Source: Phoronis ovalis
Lineage: Eukaryota > Phoronida > Phoronidae
Direction: 5' to 3'
Length of the DNA stretch: 15,118 nt
NCBI GenBank assembly: GCA_028565635.1
Contig: JAOXYB010029055.1
Span: 1-15,118, forward strand
Every line of letters begins with the position of its first letter. Position 1 is the first letter of the stretch. Positions 1-8,000 of this stretch are shown here, piece by piece. A program made the translations under genes and the position numbers. Below the pieces are notes generated by a model. The model searched no databases, had not been told where the DNA came from, and was given only the letters and a program-made list of their open reading frames with translations.

Positions 1-66
1 CACGAGATGCTGGCTCGCAATAACAGCTTTGGTTTTTGTCGGACCATCTTCATATTCGGTACAGGG
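1..66 (+). pseudogene. possible decayed upstream exon of the epimerase
   Basis: This edge segment ends in GGTACAGG followed by a good splice donor (GTAAGT at 67). GALE proteins have Gly-Thr-Gly just before the Val-Arg-Asp that opens the next exon at 621, so this is where the preceding exon should end. Short fragments resembling the expected preceding residues appear (for example Ala-Leu-Val-Phe, then Ser-Asp-His), but in different frames. Splicing from the visible donor to 621 gives the wrong phase and an immediate stop. It may be a broken exon, a decoy copy inside a longer intron, or an assembly error. Only 66 bases are visible, so confidence is low. Confidence 0.2.
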
Positions 67-620
67 TAAGTACAGATTAAAGTACAGGTCAGACATAATT
101 TTGACCCCAATTACTTCCAACATTGCCATGTTTGTTCCCGAGAGTGCACGTTATGTAGTGCCAATTTTGGAACAGACTAAGTGATAACTGGATTCACGAA
201 TTTATGGCCACTAGGTTGGTAGGTATTAGGCCAGGTGACATAGATGGCTTTACAACTAAACAAACTACATCATATGATGGGCATCTGTCTGCTCCAGCAG
301 ACCTCTTGTTAAATTCGTGTCAGTATAGAATAGACATTGTCTTTACTCTCCTTGGATACACACAGCACATGTATTGGAATTGTTGTAGATTATCCAGAAG
401 TCTCCAATAGAAGAGACATAAAATAGGAAAATAAAAAAAGAATCAAATAAATAAAACAAAGTGGAATATGTTTATTTCAAGTTGATTTCAAGATGAGATT
501 TTAAATTTTATTTTATTTATATTTCAACATGGACTATTGTGCAAAATGATGCAAAACCCCACAGTTCCATTCATGGATTTGTGTTAAGCCTCCAGGCTAT
601 TTATTGTGAATACATTTTAG
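67..620 (+). other. intron-like non-coding stretch upstream of the epimerase exons
   Basis: AT-rich sequence ending in a polypyrimidine tract and the acceptor ATTTTAG at 614-620. Short open frames here (204-410, and 539 into the exon) have no recognisable domain. The second merely runs through the acceptor into the real exon. No repeat or RNA gene was seen. Confidence 0.6.
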
Positions 621-1646
621 GTGTTCGTGATTATATCCATGTCGTGGATTTAGCATCAGGTCATGTTTCTTCCTTGAAGAAATTAGAGGAGAAATGTGGT
701 TGGAAGGTTTATAACTTGGGAACAGGAAAAGGTTACTCCGTACTGGACATGATTAAAGCCCTGGAGAAGGCTTGTGGAAAAGAGGTGAAAAGATAGTACA
801 TGTAGTTTTAAGCAATATAAAATAACTCTCAATTACTTTAATATGGAGCAAAACTTAAAAGTTGCCTAAACTCAAGTATATTCCAACTCTCTCTCTCTTT
901 CTCTCTGCAACTGAACGAATTTTAATGAACAGAATGATGCAATTAGTTTAGTTTCATTTTTCTTTCACTAGATACTTCCTCAACTTGTATTACCAATTCA
1001 GAAATGTTGTCTGATGAGGATATCTAGCTGCTGTGTTCTTAAATAGTGATGTTTCTTGTTTTAGATATCGTACACTCTAGAAGCTCGACGGGCTGGTGAT
1101 GTTGGTAGTGTTTATGGTGATGCTAGTTTAGCTGAGAAAGAAATGGGATGGAAAGCTGTCAGAGGATTAGATGAAATGTGTAAGTTAGCAATCAACAGTG
1201 TGTGTTTTATATGTTATGTTTTTTGTTGGTCTGGTTTTTCTTTTGTTTGTCAGTTTATTTATTCATTCATTCATTCATTTAATTGTTTATCTACTAATTG
1301 TTTCATATTTATCCAGAAATAACAATTAGGTAGTCTGTGGTTATTTATTTGTCTGTATGTCCATCCATCTTTCCATGTAGTATCTATTCATTCATAAGGC
1401 ACATCATACATCCATTCCTTATGCATCCATCCATCCATTGATCGATCTGTCCGTCCATCCATCCATCCATTCATTCACTTGGTGATTCATTAGAAATTTA
1501 CATATTGTTAGTAACTATTACTTATACAAATCGTAATTATTAAAATTCTGTGTGTAAATACTTATTTTTTTTACTTTTTTGCAGGTGAAGATATGTGGAG
1601 ATGGCAGTCTAATAATCCACAGGGCTTTCGTTCTCAAGAACAGTAA
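621..1646 (+). CDS. GALE: UDP-glucose/UDP-galactose 4-epimerase, C-terminal part (3 exons; 5' end outside or broken)
   Basis: A Leloir-pathway enzyme that interconverts UDP-glucose and UDP-galactose, usually cytosolic and NAD-dependent. The coding exons are 621-784, 1065-1179 and 1585-1646. They are joined by GT-AG introns 785-1064 and 1180-1584, with phases that keep one open frame to TAA at 1644. The joined product gives 113 complete codons from [10 protein letters not shown] onward, matching roughly residues 237-348 of human GALE, including [21 protein letters not shown] and CEDMWRWQ near the end. The UDP-binding Arg of VRDY and the Arg and Asp of RRAGD are kept. The first donor is the weak GAG|GTGAAA; reading through it adds a few residues and stops. 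The N-terminal NAD-binding Rossmann half is absent from the window, so the gene is partial here. It converges on the receptor gene. Family assignment is very safe; integrity of the 5' end is not. Confidence 0.93.
1255..1281. repeat. ATTC microsatellite in the last epimerase intron
   Basis: About six tandem copies of ATTC/ATTT inside the 405-bp intron 1180-1584. A likely length-variable simple repeat. Confidence 0.85.
1424..1476. repeat. CATC microsatellite, interrupted
   Basis: Two runs of CATC units separated by a short GATCGATCTGTCCGT spacer, grading into CATT units. It lies in the same intron as the ATTC repeat and is probably related to it by slippage. Confidence 0.85.
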
Positions 1647-3411
1647 TCTCTGTGTCTTGACTTATGCAGTTTGCAACCCATTACAATGTGCCAATAAGAA
1701 TATTAGGAAGATAAGCTTTTTGCTACTTAAATTTTAGCTAATAAGACCCCCTGGATCTCTCTAGTATCTTCATTCATAATTATACAGATGGCTTTTACTT
1801 TTTACATAATTTGACTCTAAATGTCTAAATTTAGAAGTAGCTATCATTCCAGCTTTTTGTTTAGAAAGGGCTGTCTGATTTGGCTATTGTATCCTACTTA
1901 TTGATGCCATCAAAACACTGAAGGCAGCTCTTGACAGTGTCTACAAAATTGTGTTTTCATTTTGTGATAAACTTGGTGAAGGTTTTAAAATTGTTTGGTT
2001 TCTGTTTGGCTCCATGCTCTATATAGTAGGGACTTATTTAATTTGAAGACATGTTATTGGCATTGAATTACCCAGGTAATGACACTCAATAAATTAGATG
2101 TTGTTAGTAGAAAAGTTGGTGATAGAGGTGTGGAGATATATGGTTTAATGCTGTAGTAATAAGGGATACAAAAGAAAATAATTTGCTTGCTGTTTTAGGC
2201 AGTATTTTGCAAGAAATTATTGTTTGATTTAACAAAAAATCCAATTTTATTTAGGAACATTTGTTACTTTAAAATGTGATGGCTTCTTTTCATGAAATTA
2301 TTTTTATGCAGGAAATATCAAAAATTCATATTATAAGAATAAACTATTTTAGACAATTGTCATGTTTATGCTTAAATAAGCATTTATCTGTATGCAAATA
2401 TTGTGATCATTCCTACATTTTGTTAACATATAACAGTTTTGTTGCACTATTTGCATGTAATTATTTAAATATGGAATTGTTAATAAATTTGGAAGCTAGA
2501 AATGTGAAAAAGAACATAAGTGTTATATTATTTCATGTGCTTTCGATAAGATGATGTGTTTCTTTAAATATATGTGGCATTCCTGCAGGGTTTGCATAAT
2601 CGTTTTAACAAGGCATTTACCGTGCAACCTCTATTGTTAGATTGTCCAAAATATTTGAAACTATTTTTTTGGTGAAAAGCATTTGTCTGTTGTCTCTTTT
2701 TGTTTGTCCACCCACCTTTTCTCCAATTTCCATTGCTTAACAATTTGACTACCCATTTTTTACAAAAGAAAAGAATCGAATGTAATGTGAAAAGGTCGCG
2801 ATATTTACACTAAATACCCAGGAAAGTCTATTGTGTTTCTTCTCATTCCTTATTTTACTTGAATTTATTGTTGAATCACATAAATTGAAATTAATAAAAG
2901 GCGGCCAAACTAATATACAATAATAGTCAATATACAGCAGTCATTATAGCTTCATTTTGTCTATGCAATTGTTTTATAGTTCAGTAACAAAGAGTTTTTT
3001 CCTTGTTATTTTATTTTAAAATAACTGTTTACCTAATTTTGTCTTTATTATAGTAGTGATTAAGAGAAATTAGGGACCTTTTAATGTTTAATTTTTTACT
3101 GTAATTTTCTTTAATTTATGAGTATGAGAACCCTGTGAGAACAACCTTAATGATCATTTTTCTCATTATGCAGCAAGATTTAAAATTTAGTCATTTTTTT
3201 TTACTGCGAATGAAATCTCAGCGGTGCATTCTATGTCATTTACGTCAACTGTAACTGTCTATGACTTATAGGATAACTACTGCTAGTGCACACGGGTTTC
3301 ATTAGAGTTAAACATGCGTGCTTAACGAGATGCTTGCTTATACATGTATAATAGCAAGTGTGGTTTGCAGACTATTACGTAGGACAACTTCCATTGCCAT
3401 CACATAAACTT
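1647..3411. other. epimerase 3' flank and AT-rich intergenic DNA
   Basis: No coding exon recognised. The first few hundred bases are probably the epimerase 3' UTR: AATAAA occurs at 2088-2093, about 440 bp past the stop, with further AATAAA copies near 2337 and 2480. An open frame at 2276-2554 is AT-driven and has no domain. An imperfect 26-bp palindrome centred on TATACATGTATA lies at 3333-3358. Confidence 0.55.
2088..2093 (+). terminator. candidate poly(A) signal of the epimerase
   Basis: Canonical AATAAA, the first exact match downstream of TAA at 1644. An AATAAG variant at about 1693 is a closer alternative. Which is used cannot be told from sequence. Confidence 0.35.
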
Positions 3412-3797
3412 TTCTCAAGCTTGAGAATGACGTTAAGTTAGCAGATGTCTGCTGAAAACCGTCAAGTTAGCAACCAGGAGAGAGCAGATGTCTGCCAGAA
3501 ATCATTTGCTGTCAGATGACTGCTAGCAATCGTCTGCTGGCTTATGTCTGTAGAACCTTCAAGTTGACAGCACATAGCTGGTATCTGATTGAAAATAGAA
3601 CATATAAAACTTATTATTATCAAAGTCATATCAGTTAGTAAATTTAAAACTTTTAAGATGACATTAAAAACTTGTTTTCTTTTATTATTGTCATTATTAG
3701 GCGTTTATTAGTCGATAATTTTTAGCAGACATCTGTTGCAACCTAGCTTGACGTTTTCTAGCAGATATCTGTTGTGTGCTAACTTGACGTACGTCAA
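3412..3797. repeat. palindrome-rich foldback repeat (possible non-autonomous DNA transposon)
   Basis: A roughly 385-bp segment with imperfect inverted ends. It opens with a perfect 16-bp palindrome (3412-3427, TTCTCAAGCTTGAGAA) and closes with a perfect 14-bp one (3784-3797, TTGACGTACGTCAA). The motif AGCAGA-NN-TCTGYY occurs four times (3440-3453, 3483-3496, 3724-3737, 3760-3773), next to copies of GTCAAGTTAGCA on the left and its complement on the right. The interior is plain AT-rich DNA. No transposase frame and no clear target-site duplication were found, so the class is unknown. Confidence 0.6.
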
Positions 3798-4741
3798 TTT
3801 TATATGCTTCGGAACTTACAATGAATCGCTATATTAGACGAAACTGTACAGGCTAGGGTAACAGGAATAAATAGAACACCCCACATATTTTTTTATGAAA
3901 TTTTAACTCGTCAATTTTGACAAAAAATCATTTTCTAATTCCTTATTTTATACTCCAGGTAAAATGCTAGTTTTCCACTACATATGAGATATTTCTTCAG
4001 TATGACAAAGTCTGTTCAAAGCTATTAAGAACAGTACAACAAAAATCAAGATGAACGCAAATGTGCTTTTTGGGATATTTTTGGACAACTTACTAACAGA
4101 GAATTTAGCATTGCATAGCGAGATTTTTTACACTTTAAAAACAAATATATATCTAGATAACATTTTTAGCTGCGTTAAGGCTAATTTTGATTTTTAAGGA
4201 GAATTTTGGACCAAACTATGGTGCTGTGTCTATGTTAGCTACCAGTAGTAAGAAATGAGATAACAATCAAAACAGGCAATTGAGTTTATTTTCTAAGTTG
4301 TTTTAAATTGTTAAAATAAAAAAGAAGAAGTGACATTACTCCAAATGTGTTCTGTTTATTTCCGTATATTCACCAGCGCTGCATTATTAGAATGTTTTTA
4401 CTTTGAGCATATCACACAAGATGTCATTTGCTAGGGGATAAAACAGTTTGCTAGTTCTGTGCTCCCAGACTAGCTGTAGTAATTGTTTTCTGCCATTGGC
4501 TGATGGTGGTCTGGTGACTATTTATTTACTTAATTTTATTTAATTACAAAATAAATCTGATGAGATGGCTTACGTCTAGATTAATGTTACATTGTTTATA
4601 TAAATAAGATTTTGATAAACACATAAACAATAGGCAACATTAAATAGGCACTGTCAAGAACATTTTCATTAGTAGCCTACATGAGCGAATTTTAGTACAG
4701 TGGAACTAGTGTTCCAGTGCTCGAGCAACTAAATGAATATT
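3798..4741. other. AT-rich intergenic DNA, nothing recognised
   Basis: Between the foldback repeat and the 3' end of the receptor gene. No exon, RNA gene or clear repeat was seen. Confidence 0.55.
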
Positions 4742-4747
4742 TTTATT
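4742..4747 (-). terminator. poly(A) signal of the receptor gene
   Basis: AATAAA on the - strand, 61 bp past the receptor stop codon (TGA at 4811-4809). This spacing is plausible for a short 3' UTR. Confidence 0.55.
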
Positions 4748-4800
4748 CTGCTCTCCAAAACATCATTTCGTATTTATAGTTTAGCATTGTTGACTATACA

Positions 4801-4821
4801 CTATAGTCTCAGTGACTATAG
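4801..4821 (-). other. inverted repeat enclosing the receptor stop codon
   Basis: CTATAGTC and GACTATAG form an 8-bp stem around a 5-base loop. In the - strand mRNA the UGA stop lies at the loop. The repeat is certain; any role is speculative. Confidence 0.5.
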
Positions 4822-5021
4822 ATTTTTTTATCATGATGTTTTAGCTTAGGAGGTTTGGAGCTTGTAAGTGACTTAGGGGACGTGTCATCGTGATCACTGT
4901 CTTCATCTTCATCTTCATCGGACTTGTTCTCGACTGAGCCACAATAGGTTTTTACCACCATGTTAGCAAAATTACGGTTGTAATCTTCTTTTCCTATTAA
5001 CCAGTATGTCTTGACATCCTC
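4809..5021 (-). CDS. receptor exon 5: last cyclase strand and acidic tail
   Basis: Residues 982-1051. It begins EDVKTYWLIGK, the conserved final strand of guanylyl cyclases (VRTYWLLG in family members), which fixes this as the true last exon despite its small size. A tail with a run of Asp/Glu (1015-1027) follows, then a Ser/Lys/Pro-rich end and TGA at 4811-4809. The acceptor is TTGTTTTAG at 5022, phase 0 from exon 4. Confidence 0.88.
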   Translation of the reverse strand, partial: EDVKTYWLIGKEDYNRNFANMVVKTYCGSVENKSDEDEDEDSDHDDTSPKSLTSSKPPKLKHHDKKIYSH

Positions 5022-8000
5022 CTAAAACAATAATTTTAATTATGTAGCAAATTAATGTACAGCAATTATAGTTTATTTGTATCTTATATTTAGCAAAAGA
5101 CGCCAGAATTCTGTTGTCGAATAATGTATTTTATTTAATTGCGTCTTCCAGCACTGTCCACAATTCTATTGGTAAATTAAATGTATGATGTGATGAATGG
5201 TGGTTATACAGTGTACGAGATCTTTATTAAGTATTTGGCATTTTACAATACAAATCATGCTAAGCCGATCTCTATAGTGATATTAATGGAGGTCACAAAA
5301 AAGCAAAAAAAAGAATGGTCGCCAAAAGGAAATGACTCGCGGCAAGTTAAAAAAAGCACAAATAAAAAAATGGCCGCCAAAAGAAAATGCTCGCTGCTCG
5401 AACTAAACAGACCCCCAATGCTCGCTGCTCGCGAAAACCCCCCTATAGTCATCATTAAGGGAACATTAATATTATGTCTACTGTTTCACTATTTGGTACT
5501 AGTGATCAAAATAAATGTATAATTATCAACAGAATTTTTAGTAATATTACCGCGAAAATTCACTTCTCAAACACCAAGACAGAATAAATTTTTTTTAGCA
5601 GTTTTCTTTACAAAGTACGCAAGTCCATGTGAGTCCTATGCCATAGATAAGCGAATAAAATATCACTAGAAACACACCTCGTAATAGTCCTAGCTTTATG
5701 ACCCTACTATGGCTTGCCTACGGCTTCGCCATAGGCAAGCCATAGTAGGGTAATAAAGCTAGGACTAACCTCGTAACTGTCAACTTGTGACAAACTAGGG
5801 ACACTTTCGGCTGAGTATTGCTTTAAATTTCCTCTGTAACTCATCTGCCAGCCTTTCTTGCTAGATTTTAGCATTACGAATGTTGATTCAGAAATGTGTA
5901 TCCTGCCTGCCTGTGCAGTCGACTCAATACGATTTGCCAGTACTACAGTTTGGCCTAAAACGCAGTAGTGCGGTATTCGTAATCCTACGACAGCAGTCAG
6001 TACGGGGCCGGTATGTATTCCCTGTTTTATCTGAACAGTTTCGTTTCTATCCCTCATGCGAAATCCAGAAAAGGCTTGCTGAAAGTCTAAAGCACAAATA
6101 GCACATTCTTCTGCGTGCCTCTTCCCATTTGGTTCTGGTACACCCGAAGCATACATGGAGGCATCAGCGATCGACTCAATTTTTCTCACATCATGTCTGT
6201 CTGCGATAACGTCCATAATAAGATATGTGTCATTGAGAAGATCCACAACTTCGTGCGGATTTGTTTGACGCAGTATGTGATTGAATTTGCATATGTTTGT
6301 CATTAGGATTGTTACGGAAGTATGGTGGCATGGGTCTACTTTAGTGCCTTCTGTTATGAGACAAGCAATGGACTTAGGTAACACTTGGTGCAGTAGATCT
6401 TGTACGCTTGCCATTGTGTCTGCTAGTTCATTCATTTGGGAAGCAATCTGTAAAACGTTCATGAAAAGTTAGTCTGAATAAATCCATCCGTAAAGTGTTC
6501 CGTACTTTCTCAACTAACGTCATAAGTTAACTATTTAGTCAATTTTTGTTTATTATCTCGAGAAGCTGAATAACGATAATCCCTTTATTTATGTATAAAG
6601 TGTCGGCAAAAGTCTTGACACCACTCAAATTACAGCTTACAATATTAATAATAGGTATAACACTGGACTAAGCGGGTAGCTAGTAAAATAGGTCGATCAC
6701 ACGCATTCTGTCCTGTCAGAGTTTATAGACAGTCCGCAAGCAAAAAGCAAGCCCCCCGGCGATACCTATTCAGAAGGTGTCATCATGATGAATAGAGGTA
6801 GGCGACGATGGATCACACAGAGAGAAAGGCTTATCTCGGTGGGCAAAGTCGGATCAAAAGTTTAATGACGTATTTATTTCGCTCTTGTTAAATTGAAGTT
6901 ATCCAACAAAAATTGACTATGGCTAAGCCCAGACGTTAGTGGAAAGGTACGGAACACGGATGAAAAGTAAAAGTAAACATGTGTGGTCCGTGATTAATGT
7001 ACATGAAAATATATGTATAATAATCATTAGATTGTTTTTTTTTTTATAAATCTATATGTTGCAGTTAGTTCTTAACGACAGAATATGTATGATTTAACAT
7101 AATTATAATTGAAATTGGGCTTTATTATACAAAATGGTTATCATACATACATACCTTTTCTTCTAACTGAAGTACGTAAGTCTCTAATGCTTCCACCATA
7201 GTATCCAGTACGGTCTTTTTTGATGGGTGTGCCTCACCAATTATTTTGAGCAGCTGAGAAAAAAACGGCCTTTTGCTAGCATCGTCATCCCAACAGCTTG
7301 TAAGAATGTGTTGAACTATAGGCGGTGTTCCTTCACGAATCATAGGTCGAAGTCCTGCTTTCTTTACTTCTTCTATAATATCTTGAGCTTGCAATTCATC
7401 TATCATTTCAGCAAATGGATCTTGCCGCGTGAATACCTGATCAAATGATAAAAACTAAAGAAAGTGAGTAAATTAAGCTCATCACACAGTTTAAACAATA
7501 ATTATCGCAGTCCAGCACAGCAACAATAGCGTTCAATAAATTCAGTTGTCCTTACACGAGTTTGACTAAGACAACGTACAAGCTAAAACAGATCTCAGAG
7601 ATGACGCATACAAATGGTGTTTAGCTACATGTAACAGTAAAGGAAATTTGAAGATTGTAATTATAACTGGTTCATAAATAATGTGTAAAGAAACGTATCT
7701 TTCCGTAGCTAAGTGGCCGTAGTGTTGCAATTTTTACAAGATATAACAATTACGATAATCGCGTTTGTTGGGCAGATGAGTGAGAAGCAGGTGTTAGTAT
7801 TTCAGTATTTTTATTATTTATATTATTTTTACCTCTTGAACCACTACACCAAAACTGTATATATCCGATGGTTTCCCAGGAGCAGCACGATCATCACTTC
7901 GGAGGAGTTCGGGTGATGTCCAAAATAGTTCTTTAGCTATTACATTTGGATCATCAACTAAACTCCACTGAGATTCTGGGTCTGTTGTTAAAGGTGGCTG

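Noticed and set aside
1255-1476. CRISPR-like or satellite array
   Set aside because: Repeat units are only four bases long and grade into one another; ordinary microsatellites.
2276-2554. 92-codon open frame on the + strand
   Set aside because: Very AT-rich, in the epimerase 3' flank, without domain or splice signals.
5181-5522. 113-codon open frame on the + strand
   Set aside because: It lies in receptor intron 4, and its lysine-rich middle is produced by the degenerate A-rich repeats. No domain, no splice context.
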